Shown here: positions 8,862 to 18,075 of the stretch, in pieces
How positions within the stretch are numbered: the stretch's first letter is position 1
Layout of the letters: the number at the start of each line of letters is the position of its first letter
Assembly (NCBI GenBank): GCA_919902495.1
Contig: CAKKRC010000067.1
Coordinates: 1-63,874, forward strand
Direction of reading: 5' to 3'
DNA: 63,874 bases
Source of the DNA: Nitrospiria bacterium
Lineage (GTDB): Bacteria > Nitrospirota > UBA9217
Notes under the pieces: generated by a model
What the model saw: only the letters and a program-made list of their open reading frames with translations
Database searches by the model: none
Told to the model about the DNA's origin: nothing
Made by a program: the position numbers and the translations under genes

Positions 8862-9332
8862 TCATTTGAGATAGTCCAATAATTCTCGTACGACGCCGCT
8901 GCCCCCGATCGCGGGAAGAATGTACTGTGCGGCAGCTATTGCTTCTGGATATGCGTCTTTCGGACACATGGGATATCCTACGCTCCGTAGAGCACCCACA
9001 TCATTGATGTCATTTCCAATATAGATAACATCGCTAAGCCGGATAGATCGCTCCAAACAATATATTTCCAGAATTTCTTTCTTGTTGTCGACACCGTTCA
9101 GGACAGGGATTCCGAGCTTATTTGCCCGGCTCACCACGACCTTGTTTTTTTCTTTGGACAAGATGATCTGCTGAATTCCCATATTTCTGATGATTTCCAC
9201 GGCAAGGCCGTCGGACCTGTTCACGACGACGCTCTCAAGGCCGTCTTCCCGCAGGTATACCCGGTTATCGGTCATGACACCGTCAAAATCATAAACGATG
9301 AGTTTTATTTTCTTCGAATCAATCGATTTCAT
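8862..9332 (-). CDS. KdsC-like HAD phosphatase of the ulosonic acid cassette
   Basis: The 156-residue protein is the size of KdsC-type, capless (C0) HAD phosphatases. Motif I is DFDGVMTD near residues 15-22, motif II is the ILSKEK segment, and motif IV is GNDINDVGAL near 108-117. KdsC and the KDN-9-phosphate or NeuNAc-9-phosphate phosphatases remove the phosphate left after the PEP condensation step. Its place in the same run of genes as the NeuB-like synthase and the cytidylyltransferase indicates a phosphorylated ulosonic acid intermediate, not necessarily Kdo. It may instead be the genome's general Kdo-8-phosphate phosphatase; no kdsA or kdsB is visible here, which weakens that option. Confidence 0.78.
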   Translation of the reverse strand: MKSIDSKKIKLIVYDFDGVMTDNRVYLREDGLESVVVNRSDGLAVEIIRNMGIQQIILSKEKNKVVVSRANKLGIPVLNGVDNKKEILEIYCLERSIRLSDVIYIGNDINDVGALRSVGYPMCPKDAYPEAIAAAQYILPAIGGSGVVRELLDYLK

Positions 9333-9357
9333 CGGCTCGTTGTTAACTCATTGGATA

Positions 9358-10698
9358 TCACGCTTTAATTATCTTTGCGGGCCACTTGCCCGGATGTTTC
9401 ACCAGATTTCTCGTGTCGATGACGAGCCGGGCATGCTCAGCGATGAAATCCGGGTCATAGGACGAATGGTCGGTCACGATGATCACACAATCATAGTATC
9501 CCAGCGTGTCAGGCGTGAGCGGAACGGAGTCGCCGGAAAAACGATATTTTCTTGTTTTCGGCGCTGTGGGTATGCACGGATCATTATAATCGACAGCGGC
9601 TCCTTTGCGTTTCAGCAGTTCGATGATCTTGAGCGACGGGGATTCCCGTGAATCGTCGATATCCTTCTTGTACGCGATGCCGAGAACAAGGACCTTGGCG
9701 CCAACGATGCTCTTCCCCTGCTGATTAAGCCCTTCAACCGTTCTTTCTATCACGTAGTACGGCATATGGGTATTGATCTCTCCTGCCAGTTCGATGAACC
9801 GAGTGGAGAAATCGTATTCCCGCGCCTTCCACGTCAAATAAAATGGATCGATGGGGATGCAATGTCCGCCGAGGCCGGGACCCGGGTAGAAGGCCTGGAA
9901 CCCAAAGGGCTTTGTTTTGGCCGCCTCGATGACCTCCCAGATGTCGATATCCATCCGGTCAAAGAGCATCTTCAGTTCGTTCACCAGCGCGATGTTAACG
10001 CTCCGGTAAATGTTCTCCAGCAGTTTTGTGGCCTCCGCTACCCTGGTCGAGGACACGGGCACGGTCCTGACCACGACCGTGTCGTACAGGGCCTTGGCCA
10101 CGGCGAGGCAATCCGCCGTAAAGCCTCCGACGACCTTCGGGATGGAGCTGGTCGAGAAGTCCTTGTTATTGGGGTCCTCCCGCTCCGGCGAGAATGCAAG
10201 GTGGAAGTCCTTTCCCGCCAGCAGGCCGGTCCGCTCGAGAATGACGCGCATGTCCTCATCCGTCGTCCCCGGATAGGTCGTCGATTCCAGGGAGATCAAT
10301 TGGCCCTTCCGGAGATGTTTCGCGATGGTCTCGGTCGTATTGAACACAAAGGACATGTCCGGTTCACGGTATTTGTTCAGCGGCGTCGGCACGCAGATGA
10401 CGATACAATCCATACCGGACAGTATCGAGAAGTCGGTCGTTGGCGTGAACGATGCTGAATGCTTTGCAATGCGCGCTGCATCAATGTGCTTGATATAGCT
10501 CTTGCCCTGTTTCAGGAGCGTTACTTTGTCCGGATCAACATCGAACCCGGTCACGGGAAATCCTGCCTTGCAGAATTCGATGACGAGGGGCAGGCCGACA
10601 TAGCCGAGCCCGATAACGCCTATTGCCGCTCTTCTTGATTCGATCTTGCTGATCAGTTCCATATACCGTTTTTCTCCAGGTTCAGAAGGGACTCTCAT
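9358..10698 (-). CDS. UDP-sugar 6-dehydrogenase, UDP-N-acetylhexosamine type (WbpA/WecC-like)
   Basis: The 446-residue protein has the N-terminal NAD-binding GLGYVGLP motif near residues 29-36 and the central PGPGLGGHCIPIDPF segment near 270-284 with the catalytic Cys. The C-terminal domain has the IAYKKDIDDSRESP motif. This pattern is typical of UDP-GlcNAc or UDP-GalNAc 6-dehydrogenases, which make uronic nucleotide sugars, more than of UDP-glucose dehydrogenase. The product would be an acidic donor for the surface glycan. ATG 10698 has AGGA 6 bases upstream and is preferred; a second ATG at 10662 is possible. The gene follows gmd directly and shares its promoter. Confidence 0.85.
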   Translation of the reverse strand: MRVPSEPGEKRYMELISKIESRRAAIGVIGLGYVGLPLVIEFCKAGFPVTGFDVDPDKVTLLKQGKSYIKHIDAARIAKHSASFTPTTDFSILSGMDCIVICVPTPLNKYREPDMSFVFNTTETIAKHLRKGQLISLESTTYPGTTDEDMRVILERTGLLAGKDFHLAFSPEREDPNNKDFSTSSIPKVVGGFTADCLAVAKALYDTVVVRTVPVSSTRVAEATKLLENIYRSVNIALVNELKMLFDRMDIDIWEVIEAAKTKPFGFQAFYPGPGLGGHCIPIDPFYLTWKAREYDFSTRFIELAGEINTHMPYYVIERTVEGLNQQGKSIVGAKVLVLGIAYKKDIDDSRESPSLKIIELLKRKGAAVDYNDPCIPTAPKTRKYRFSGDSVPLTPDTLGYYDCVIIVTDHSSYDPDFIAEHARLVIDTRNLVKHPGKWPAKIIKA

Positions 10699-10774
10699 GT
10701 CCGTTCCTAAAAAGGTTTACAACGTCACATCTAATGATCGGTTGGCAGTGTCCGGAAAGCAGATATGCATGCTG

Positions 10775-11824
10775 CTACCCATGCGACCGTTTCTCCTGCT
10801 CCGCGAGCCGCAGGTCCGCATCGACCATCATGTCGACAAGTCCTTCGAACGTCACCCTGGGCACCCAGCCCAGCTTGACCTTTGCCTTCGAGGGGTCGCC
10901 GAGCAGAAGGTCCACTTCGGTGGGGCGGAAATATTTCGGGTCGATCTCAATGACGATCTTTCCTGTTTTTGCGTCGACCCCCTTTTCGTGCTCGCCCGTG
11001 CCCTGCCACTGAAGCTTCATGCCCAGGCGGCTAAAGGACCTTTCGGCGAACTCGCGGACGGAATGGGTCTCTCCTGTGGCAATGACATAATCGTCGGGTT
11101 CCGTCTGCTGGAGCATAAGCCACATCAGTTCTACGTAATCGCCGGCGTAACCCCAATCGCGTTTCGCGTCCAGGTTGCCGAGGTAGAGACAGGACTGCAT
11201 GCCGAGCTTGATGCGCGCCGCGGCGCGGGTTATCTTGCGGGTAACGAAGGTCTCGCCGCGCCGCGGTGATTCGTGGTTGAACAGGATGCCGTTGCAGGCG
11301 AACAGGTTGTAGCTTTCCCGGTAGTTAACGGTGATATAGAAGGAATACGCCTTGGCGCAGGCATAGGGCGACCGGGGATAGAACGGCGTTGTCTCCCGCT
11401 GCGGCGTTTCCACCACCTTGCCATACAGCTCGGACGACGAGGCCTGGTAGAACTTCGTGTTCAGACCGGTTTCGCGGATCGCTTCGAGGATCCTCACGGT
11501 GCCGAGCGCGACGACCTCTCCGGTGTATTCAGGGACATCGAAGGAAACGCGGACGTGGCTTTGCGCTCCCAGGTTGTAGATCTCGTCCGGCTTCACGTTG
11601 CGCAGCACGCGGTTCAATGAGCTGGCGTCGTTCAGGTCCCCATAGTGCAGGAACAGGTGGACGCCTCGTTCGTGCGGGTCCTGGTAGATATGATTGATCC
11701 TGCCGGTGTTGAATGACGATGACCTGCGGATCAGTCCATGAACCTCATACCCCTTTTTCAGAAGCAGTTCCGCGAGATAGGACCCGTCCTGTCCGGTGAT
11801 ACCCGTAATAAGAGCCCGCTTCAT
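10775..11824 (-). CDS. gmd: GDP-mannose 4,6-dehydratase
   Basis: The 349-residue extended-SDR protein has the NADP-binding [12 protein letters not shown] motif near the N-terminus and the RRSSSFNT segment. The catalytic YACAK motif (Tyr-x3-Lys) is near residues 155-159, and [17 protein letters not shown] is diagnostic of Gmd. It makes GDP-4-keto-6-deoxy-D-mannose, used by Fcl for GDP-L-fucose or by other enzymes for deoxy-sugars such as rhamnose or perosamine. It is the first gene after a near-consensus sigma70 promoter and so probably opens the glycan transcription unit. AGGAG is about 12 bases before the ATG, a slightly long spacing. Confidence 0.95.
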   Translation of the reverse strand: MKRALITGITGQDGSYLAELLLKKGYEVHGLIRRSSSFNTGRINHIYQDPHERGVHLFLHYGDLNDASSLNRVLRNVKPDEIYNLGAQSHVRVSFDVPEYTGEVVALGTVRILEAIRETGLNTKFYQASSSELYGKVVETPQRETTPFYPRSPYACAKAYSFYITVNYRESYNLFACNGILFNHESPRRGETFVTRKITRAAARIKLGMQSCLYLGNLDAKRDWGYAGDYVELMWLMLQQTEPDDYVIATGETHSVREFAERSFSRLGMKLQWQGTGEHEKGVDAKTGKIVIEIDPKYFRPTEVDLLLGDPSKAKVKLGWVPRVTFEGLVDMMVDADLRLAEQEKRSHG

Positions 11825-11866
11825 TGATTAGAAAATCTCCTTTTATTCTGATAAATCAAGCAGTTC

Positions 11867-11895
11867 AATATAAATTATATGGCGTCGTCTGTCAA
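11867..11895 (-). promoter_or_regulatory. Sigma70-type promoter for gmd and the glycan genes
   Basis: On the minus strand a perfect TTGACA (11890-11895) is separated by 17 bases from TATATT (11867-11872). The gmd ATG is about 40 bases downstream. The site lies in the AT-rich gap between the GT4 gene and gmd and marks a boundary between the core/lipid A genes and the surface glycan genes. Confidence 0.7.
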
Positions 11896-11932
11896 GATAA
11901 TATCGGGAAGCCATGCCCGGTACGCACTTGTT

Positions 11933-13021
11933 TCATTTCACCAAAGAGGAAAAATATCGCACATAATCGTCGATCATTCGCTGCCGGTCGAACCGGTCAT
12001 ACACCCACTGAGGACCGGCAATGGCCATGGCTGAGCGCCTCTGATCATCCTGAAGAAGACCGGCGATGCACGCTGCCATCTCCTTCGCCTCTCCGTCCAC
12101 AAGGGTCCCCGCGGGAGAGCCTTCAAGGGAATCCCTGATACCGCCCGCATTGAACGAGACGACCGGCCTGCCCATTGCCATGGCCTCGAGGATCCAGATG
12201 CCGAAGCCCTCGTTCCGGTAGGTGCTCACGGCCAGGTCAAGGTCAGCATAGAACGACAGCATGTCGTCCTTTTCGAGCCTCCCCGGCCACAGCACGGCAT
12301 CGGTCAGGCCGAGCGTCTGCATCCTGGTGTTGAAGTCCCGGAGCAGTTCGTTCTGTTTTGGCAGACCGACGATGGCATAGTACACATGGGGAAACTGTTT
12401 CCGGAGCATGGCCAGAACGTCAAGGAACTCGATCTGGTTCTTCCACAGGTCACCGACCGTGCCGATGATCTTCGCTTCGTGCGGGAGACCGAAGCGGTTT
12501 CGGAGCCACCCGCGGGGAACTGCCGCAGGCTTGAATTTATCGAGGTCGATCCCGTAATGGACGATCGAGATGCGGGGGGCCAGGGCGGGGTCAAATGCGG
12601 TCAGGCGGTCACGGATGTACCGCGAGATGGTTGCGATGCCGTCCATGCGCCGGAGCAGGAACCGGGACCGCAGGAACTCGGGCACCTGGACCGTGTACAT
12701 GACCGAAGGCTTTCTGCCGGATATCATTGCTGCAAGCCATCCCTGTATGATGTCGTGACTGCGCTGGATGTTGACGATCTCATATCCGCCGTCCCGGATG
12801 ACCTTCACGGTCTTGAACACAGCATCCACGGCATGCAGCCCCGACCGCTGTATCGGGTGAAGCTTGACCTCGCTGTTCTTGAACATTTCAACGAGCGGCG
12901 TGTTCGGACGGCAGATCAGGCCGATCTGTATGCCCTTTCTCAGAAGGCCGGGCAGCAGCTCCCGGAGGAACTCCTCCCCTCCTCCCCTGCTGCGGAAATT
13001 ATTAACGAACAGGATCTTCAT
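11933..13021 (-). CDS. GT4-family glycosyltransferase
   Basis: The 362-residue GT-B protein has the N-terminal VNNFRSRGGGEEFL loop, and the C-terminal donor-binding half carries the E-x7-E type motif (EGFGIWILE near residues 288-296). The following GRPVVSFNAGGIRD segment is also typical of GT4 retaining transferases. It most likely adds a sugar from a nucleotide donor to lipid A-core or an undecaprenyl-linked glycan on the cytosolic face. It lies 12 bases downstream of the GT2 gene and is the last gene of the lipid A/core run before the gmd promoter. Donor and acceptor are not readable. Confidence 0.82.
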   Translation of the reverse strand: MKILFVNNFRSRGGGEEFLRELLPGLLRKGIQIGLICRPNTPLVEMFKNSEVKLHPIQRSGLHAVDAVFKTVKVIRDGGYEIVNIQRSHDIIQGWLAAMISGRKPSVMYTVQVPEFLRSRFLLRRMDGIATISRYIRDRLTAFDPALAPRISIVHYGIDLDKFKPAAVPRGWLRNRFGLPHEAKIIGTVGDLWKNQIEFLDVLAMLRKQFPHVYYAIVGLPKQNELLRDFNTRMQTLGLTDAVLWPGRLEKDDMLSFYADLDLAVSTYRNEGFGIWILEAMAMGRPVVSFNAGGIRDSLEGSPAGTLVDGEAKEMAACIAGLLQDDQRRSAMAIAGPQWVYDRFDRQRMIDDYVRYFSSLVK

Positions 13022-13033
13022 TTTGTTTGGAGG

Positions 13034-13810
13034 TCACTCTTGAACTTTCTTTGAATACTCCCATGCCTTCGCGTACTTGGCGAAGACATAATAGGCATGG
13101 AACAGGTTTATCATGAGGCCGTGCTTGCCGTCCAGGAATCCAAGCCTGATAATATACTTGAAGATGAACGTGAAGACCGGCCTGAAGACGATGTTGAACC
13201 AGGTCGTCTTGCTGGCAGGGATGCCTTTTTCCGCCATCACATCGACGGCCAGGCTTGAATACTTATTGATGGAGGCGAGATACGATGCCAGGTCGGGATA
13301 GGCATAGTGCAGTATGGCATGCCGTGTGGTGCCGACCGCTCCGCTCACTTTGACCGCTTCATGAACAGCACGCTCCTCGAAGCGGCCTTTGCCTTTCCGG
13401 AACAGCCTCAGGTTATGGTCCGGATACCACCCGCCATGCTTCACCCATTTTCCGAGGAAGAAGGTCTTTCGCGGAATGCGGTATCCGTCAACGGAGCCCG
13501 GATCTGACGTGATCCTTTTGATCTCTTCGGCAAGTTCCTTCTCGACCGGTTCATCGGCATCGAGGCTCAGCACCCACTCGCCCGCCGCCTTGTCGATGGC
13601 AGCGTTCTTCTGTTTCCCGAACCCGAGCCATTCCTGGTGGAACACCTTGTCGGTAAATTCACGGCAGATGCTCACGGTCCTGTCCGAACTGCCGGAATCG
13701 AGCACAACGATCTCGTCGGTCCACTGTACGCTCTCCAGCGTTCGCCGGATGTTGGCCTCTTCGTTCAGCGTGATGATCGTTACCGATATTCTTGGCTTAT
13801 CTTTTTCCAT
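13034..13810 (-). CDS. GT2-family glycosyltransferase, WaaE/KdtX-like core transferase
   Basis: The 258-residue GT-A protein begins with SVTIITLNEEANIRRTLES, followed by VVLDSGSSDRTV and the metal-binding SLDADEPV motif near residue 82. The GWYPDHNLRLFRKGKGRF and HEAV segments are characteristic of WaaE/KdtX, the lipopolysaccharide core beta-1,4-glucosyltransferase that acts on heptose I. The heptosyltransferase, gmhB and waaA genes next to it support a role in the inner core. The specific sugar remains inferred from the family. The 158 bases between this gene and the heptosyltransferase gene show no recognisable feature. Confidence 0.8.
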   Translation of the reverse strand: MEKDKPRISVTIITLNEEANIRRTLESVQWTDEIVVLDSGSSDRTVSICREFTDKVFHQEWLGFGKQKNAAIDKAAGEWVLSLDADEPVEKELAEEIKRITSDPGSVDGYRIPRKTFFLGKWVKHGGWYPDHNLRLFRKGKGRFEERAVHEAVKVSGAVGTTRHAILHYAYPDLASYLASINKYSSLAVDVMAEKGIPASKTTWFNIVFRPVFTFIFKYIIRLGFLDGKHGLMINLFHAYYVFAKYAKAWEYSKKVQE

Positions 13811-13968
13811 TCAGCTTCCCGATGGCTTCGTATTTGCGAGAACTGCCACTGACCGGATCATCTCTTCATGGAAGGAGTATTTTCTTGGGATCATACCTCG
13901 CTCGCATGTCGCTTCCTGTAAGCAGCGATGCGTAAAGTATGCACCGTCAAGAGTGCTGCGATTGGATC

Positions 13969-15048
13969 TCATAGCTTTTGTTTTACTGCTAGTGCGGATA
14001 TGTTGATGCTTTCCTGAAAAACCTCATCAACTGATATGGCCTCCATGCACGCAGGCTTCATGCGCGGGGACGGGGCGCATTCCGTGAAAAATTTTTGCCG
14101 GCATGGGGAGCATGCCATCCTCCGGGAAATGATCTTTGCATGATCGCTCCACGGGCCGAATCTATCGGGCGACTGCGGTCCGAAAAGCGCTACCAGGGGT
14201 ATGCCCGCGGCAGCCGCGAGATGCATGATCCCGCTGTCGTTTCCGACGAAAAGAGCGGAACGCTTTAATAAAGCGATCGTATCCCGCAGATCACATTTTC
14301 CGACAAGGTCCACGATGCCCTCTCCGAACAAATGCCTCACGCTCGTGAATGTCTCGATATCGCCTCGGCCGCCGACAACAACAGGACGAAACTTCGTTTC
14401 CTTGCTGATGCGGTTGGCAAGTTCGGCGAAGTTTTCCAAGGGCCAGCCGCGCTGCGTCACTGCGGAAAACGGGTGCAGCAACGCCGTCGGTGTCGATGGC
14501 GCAACACCGGCGGCTGCCAGGAGACGCTCAGCGCGTTCCGCTTCTCCCGGGCTTGTCCAAAGTTCCAGGAAATCGTCTTCGACGGGCACTCCATCCGCCT
14601 TTAAAACATCGAGGAAGCTTTCGACCTCGTGCCGGTCCCGGCGATAGGGAACCCGTGTCGTCAACAGGACCCCCCGTCCTTCGGTATCAAATCCTATCCT
14701 CTTCGGGGCGCCGCTCAGCCATGCAATGACGGCGCTTGAAAGAGACCGCTTGAGCACATACACTTTATCAAAACGACGACGGCGAAGGTCCCGGATGAAT
14801 GAGCACTTTGCCGAGATGCCACGGTGGGTACCTTTGCTGTCGGCATGAATGGTCACCGGGTCCCATATGATCATTTCATCAACATAGGGTATCCCTTGCA
14901 CAACGTCCATGGATCCGGGCGCTACCATCCAGGCAATGAACGCCTTTGGTTCGGCGCGGCGCAGGTTCCTGAGGAACGGGACGGTGAGGACCGTGTCTCC
15001 GATGAACCGGTAGCGCATGACGAGTATTTTTTTGGCCGTCAGTTTCAT
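13969..15048 (-). CDS. GT9 lipopolysaccharide heptosyltransferase
   Basis: From ATG 15048 the protein has 359 residues. Its start MKLTAKKILVMRYRFIGD matches the first strand of ADP-heptose:LPS heptosyltransferases. Later motifs are LLHPFSAVTQRGWP, VGNDSGIMHLAAAAG with the family's Asp-x-Gly-x-x-His stretch, and a Cys-rich CSPCRQKFFTEC near the C-terminus, as in WaaF/WaaC/WaaQ-like proteins. It would transfer L-glycero-D-manno-heptose to Kdo-lipid A or heptose I. An upstream in-frame TTG at 15132 is less likely because it adds an atypical tail. The single-enzyme match does not distinguish heptosyltransferase I from II or III. Confidence 0.85.
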   Translation of the reverse strand: MKLTAKKILVMRYRFIGDTVLTVPFLRNLRRAEPKAFIAWMVAPGSMDVVQGIPYVDEMIIWDPVTIHADSKGTHRGISAKCSFIRDLRRRRFDKVYVLKRSLSSAVIAWLSGAPKRIGFDTEGRGVLLTTRVPYRRDRHEVESFLDVLKADGVPVEDDFLELWTSPGEAERAERLLAAAGVAPSTPTALLHPFSAVTQRGWPLENFAELANRISKETKFRPVVVGGRGDIETFTSVRHLFGEGIVDLVGKCDLRDTIALLKRSALFVGNDSGIMHLAAAAGIPLVALFGPQSPDRFGPWSDHAKIISRRMACSPCRQKFFTECAPSPRMKPACMEAISVDEVFQESINISALAVKQKL

Positions 15049-15174
15049 TATATTAAAAGTCCATCGGTAACGAAGCCCGTATCGTTTGTCGTCCGGCGGT
15101 AACGTGTTAAAGACAAACGACGAAAGACGCAACCGAAACGAGCATCGTCACCGTAACCGTAACCGCTTGGCCGA

Positions 15175-15750
15175 TCACTTCTCAGTTTGCTTCAAAATCC
15201 AATCCACCGCCTCGCCAAGATCATGGGCGGTGAGATCAGGATCATCGACATGATCCGGCCTGACGTTCCCGGGATCGTCGGGCGAGAAGCCCGTCCTCAC
15301 GAGGATGGACCTCATGCCGGCACGGTGGCCCAGCTCGACATCGCTCCATTTGTCGCCTACCATGAAGGACTGCTCAAGGTCGATCGCAAGGTCCCTGGCC
15401 GCCCGGTCAAGCAAGCCTGTTTCCGGCTTCCGGCAGTCGCAGACGATCGTATACTTTTCCGTCCCCGCGGTAGGGTGGTGCGGGCAATAATAGATGCCGT
15501 CGAGCAGAGCGCCCTCCTCCATCAGCATTCGTCTGAGAAGAGCATGTGCGTCATCGACCAGTGACTCGGGGAAATAACCACGGGCAACACCGGACTGATT
15601 GGTCACCAGAACCACCTTGTAGCCGGCCTCGTTCAGTCGTTTGATCGCAGCGCCGGCGCCCCGAATGAGCTTCAGCATATCGAGGCTGGTGAGGTACCCT
15701 ACCTCCTCCGTTACCGTGCCGTCCCGGTCGAGAAATACCGCTCTGTTCAT
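15175..15750 (-). CDS. gmhB: D-glycero-D-manno-heptose 1,7-bisphosphate 7-phosphatase
   Basis: From ATG 15750 the protein has 191 residues. It shows HAD motif I FLDRDGT near residues 6-12, motif II VTNQSG, the four-ligand zinc loop (YCPHHPTAGTEKYTIVCDC) and the VGDKWSDVELG motif. This pattern is specific to GmhB and the HisB-N-like group. It dephosphorylates heptose 1,7-bisphosphate on the way to ADP-heptose for the inner core. The ATG overlaps the lpxK stop as ATGA. A GTG 27 bases upstream (15777) is possible but would overlap lpxK by 31 bases. Confidence 0.92.
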   Translation of the reverse strand: MNRAVFLDRDGTVTEEVGYLTSLDMLKLIRGAGAAIKRLNEAGYKVVLVTNQSGVARGYFPESLVDDAHALLRRMLMEEGALLDGIYYCPHHPTAGTEKYTIVCDCRKPETGLLDRAARDLAIDLEQSFMVGDKWSDVELGHRAGMRSILVRTGFSPDDPGNVRPDHVDDPDLTAHDLGEAVDWILKQTEK

Positions 15751-16790
15751 AGCGCTTTTAATAGGGCCTCCTCCCACGCATTGTGCTCAACGACCTCCAG
15801 ATCGATCCTGACGGCAAAGATGCCTTTCGGCGCCAGGTCTTTAAGCCTCACGCCATCCTTCTCAGTCGTCACCAGCAGGGCTGAATTACATTCATCTGCC
15901 TTCCGGACGAGATCGGCGAGGTCCGACCTCGTATAGGAATAGTGGTCTGGAAAAACAGCAGTTCCCGATATATCGGCTCCCAGGGTCTGCAGCAGAGAAA
16001 TAAACGAATCAGGCCTGGCTATACCGGCAAAAGCGAAGACCGGCTTGCCGGCCAGGAAATCAAGCGGTTGCGTCTCGCCCGTAGCCACGTTCATGAGGTC
16101 CTTCGGCGAATACCGGGCAGTGAAGATGGGCGCGCCGGTGAACTGCCTGATACGCGCTTTGAGCAGAGTGACGTTTTCGATACGGTCCGCCCTGGTGATA
16201 AGCACGATGTCGGCCCGTTTGAGTGCGGTCAGCGGCTCTCGAAGGATCCCGGCCGGGAACAGCTTGCCGGAACCGAAGGGATCCACGGCATCGATCAGGA
16301 CGATGTTCAGGTCCCGTTGCAGCCTGATATGCTGGAAACCGTCGTCGAGAACGGCGATATCGGGATGAAATCGCCCGATCGCGACCGTTCCCGAACGGTA
16401 CCGGTCAGCCCCGACCACGACCGGGACCCCCGGGTGCCTTCGTGCGATCAGCACCGGCTCATCGCCTCCCGAGACAGGATCAAGGGGCGTTGCAATGCCG
16501 TCAGATACGACCAGAACGGCGGATCGATCGGACCTGCCGTAGCCTCTGCTCAGTACGACCGGTTTCCTGCCGTGTTTGAGCAGTATTCCGGTGATATTGA
16601 CAGTTGCCGGTGTCTTTCCGGTCCCCCCCAGGGTGATGTTGCCGACCGATATGACCGGCAAGGGTAGTTCCCTCGTTCGTAACAGGCCCCATCCGTAGGC
16701 TAACGCGCGAAGATGAACGGCCGTTCCATAAAAAAGAGAAATAAAAAAGAGAAGAGCCCCTGGAATACCTGAGCTCTTTCTGCCATACAT
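15747..16790 (-). CDS. lpxK: Tetraacyldisaccharide 4'-kinase
   Basis: The protein has about 347 residues. It carries an N-terminal membrane helix and the Walker A motif GGTGKT near residues 55-60 within SVGNITLGGTGKTP, followed by VVLSRGYGR and a VLDDGFQH segment diagnostic of LpxK. It phosphorylates the lipid A disaccharide at the 4' position at the inner membrane. ATG 16790 has GAGGA 5 bases upstream and is a better start than the TTG at 16820, which overlaps waaA. It sits between waaA and gmhB in the lipid A/core run. Confidence 0.95.
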   Translation of the reverse strand: MYGRKSSGIPGALLFFISLFYGTAVHLRALAYGWGLLRTRELPLPVISVGNITLGGTGKTPATVNITGILLKHGRKPVVLSRGYGRSDRSAVLVVSDGIATPLDPVSGGDEPVLIARRHPGVPVVVGADRYRSGTVAIGRFHPDIAVLDDGFQHIRLQRDLNIVLIDAVDPFGSGKLFPAGILREPLTALKRADIVLITRADRIENVTLLKARIRQFTGAPIFTARYSPKDLMNVATGETQPLDFLAGKPVFAFAGIARPDSFISLLQTLGADISGTAVFPDHYSYTRSDLADLVRKADECNSALLVTTEKDGVRLKDLAPKGIFAVRIDLEVVEHNAWEEALLKAL

Positions 16791-16809
16791 GATGTCCTCT
16801 ATAGATCTC

Positions 16810-18072
16810 TTATTTAGCAATGATCAGCCCATGGACAGCATCGATGGTCCGTGCCGTGGCTCCGGAATTTTCCAATATCACTTTAAAAGCCTTTTCTCCT
16901 ATAGAACGGGCAAGCTCTTTGTCGGCCAGCAGGTTATCTATCTTGCCATAAAGTTCATCTTTATCTTTCACCATGATGCCGCCACCAGACCGAATAAGTG
17001 CTTCTGATATCTCTTTAAAATTAAACATGTAACTGCTGAAAATAACTGGTTTTTTCATTGCTGCCGGCTCGAGAAGATTATGACCTCCGACCTTTACGAG
17101 GCTTCCGCCGACGAATGCGATATTGCACAGGCCATAAAAGGCCCTGAGCTCACCGATCGTATCAAGCAGAACGACATCTCTGACCGGTCCCTTGAGACGC
17201 GTTCTCCTCTGGCATTCATACCCCGCGCTCGTTATGAGCCCGCTGACCTCATCGAACCGCTCAGGATGACGCGGCGCAATAATGAGCACTAGGTCGGGAT
17301 ACCTTTTCCGCAGACGGCTGTATATTTCAAGTAGAATGGCCTCCTCGCCGCGGTGCGTGCTTCCCGCGGTGATGACCTTCCTGCCGGGAGCGATGGACAC
17401 CGGCTGCTGCTGTGTTGTGGGGATCTTCTGGTCGAACTTGAGGTTACCGGTGACCCTGATCTTGTCCGCTGGCGCCCCTATGTCCCTGATGCGTCCTGCA
17501 TCCTCTTCGGACTGCATGCAGAACAGGGTAACATTATCGAAGACCTGGGTGAAGAATCCCCTGAACTTCAGATAATTTCCGTATGACCTCGGCGAGATCC
17601 TGCCGTTGATCAGCGCCGAAGGTATTCCCTGCCGCCTGAGCTCACGGAAAAAGTTCGGCCATATCTCTGTTTCCGCCACCAGGACGATGGCAGGGTTTAT
17701 GATCCTGATCACCCGGCGCACGATCCAGGGATAGTCAAAGGGAAAATAGAAGACCGCGTCGGCCTCGGGGACCCGCTGTTTTGCCGTATAGTTCCCGGTA
17801 ACGGTTACCGTTGAGAGGATGAACTTGCGGTTGGGGTACTTTTTTCTGAGATCGCGTATGAGCGGGTGCGCCGCCATAACTTCGCCGACCGAAACGGCGT
17901 GCACCCAGATGGGGCGCGTGTTGTTCAGGACCCGCAGGACACCCTTGCGAACGCGACCGAGCTTCTGGGAGATGCCGCCACGGTACTTGGGGACCGTGAC
18001 GAGCTTGAACAGGATGAAGGGCGAGAGGACGATGGTTATGATGATCAGTATGAGGTTGTAGAGGATATACAT
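16810..18072 (-). CDS. waaA: Kdo transferase
   Basis: The 420-residue GT30-family protein has an N-terminal membrane anchor. The HAVSVGEV motif near residue 58 contains the conserved catalytic Glu, followed by STVTVTGN, ETEIWPNFF and the C-terminal HNLLEPAAMKKPV segment. WaaA transfers one or more Kdo residues from CMP-Kdo to lipid IVA; how many this one adds cannot be read from sequence. It starts 3 bases after the end of the DUF374 gene and leads into lpxK. No Kdo synthesis genes (kdsA, kdsB, kdsD) are recognised in the window. Confidence 0.95.
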   Translation of the reverse strand: MYILYNLILIIITIVLSPFILFKLVTVPKYRGGISQKLGRVRKGVLRVLNNTRPIWVHAVSVGEVMAAHPLIRDLRKKYPNRKFILSTVTVTGNYTAKQRVPEADAVFYFPFDYPWIVRRVIRIINPAIVLVAETEIWPNFFRELRRQGIPSALINGRISPRSYGNYLKFRGFFTQVFDNVTLFCMQSEEDAGRIRDIGAPADKIRVTGNLKFDQKIPTTQQQPVSIAPGRKVITAGSTHRGEEAILLEIYSRLRKRYPDLVLIIAPRHPERFDEVSGLITSAGYECQRRTRLKGPVRDVVLLDTIGELRAFYGLCNIAFVGGSLVKVGGHNLLEPAAMKKPVIFSSYMFNFKEISEALIRSGGGIMVKDKDELYGKIDNLLADKELARSIGEKAFKVILENSGATARTIDAVHGLIIAK

Positions 18073-18075
18073 TGG

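Noticed and set aside
11896-11932. Terminator after the GT4 gene (CGGG/CCCG hairpin)
   Set aside because: The stem is only four bases and no T-tract follows.
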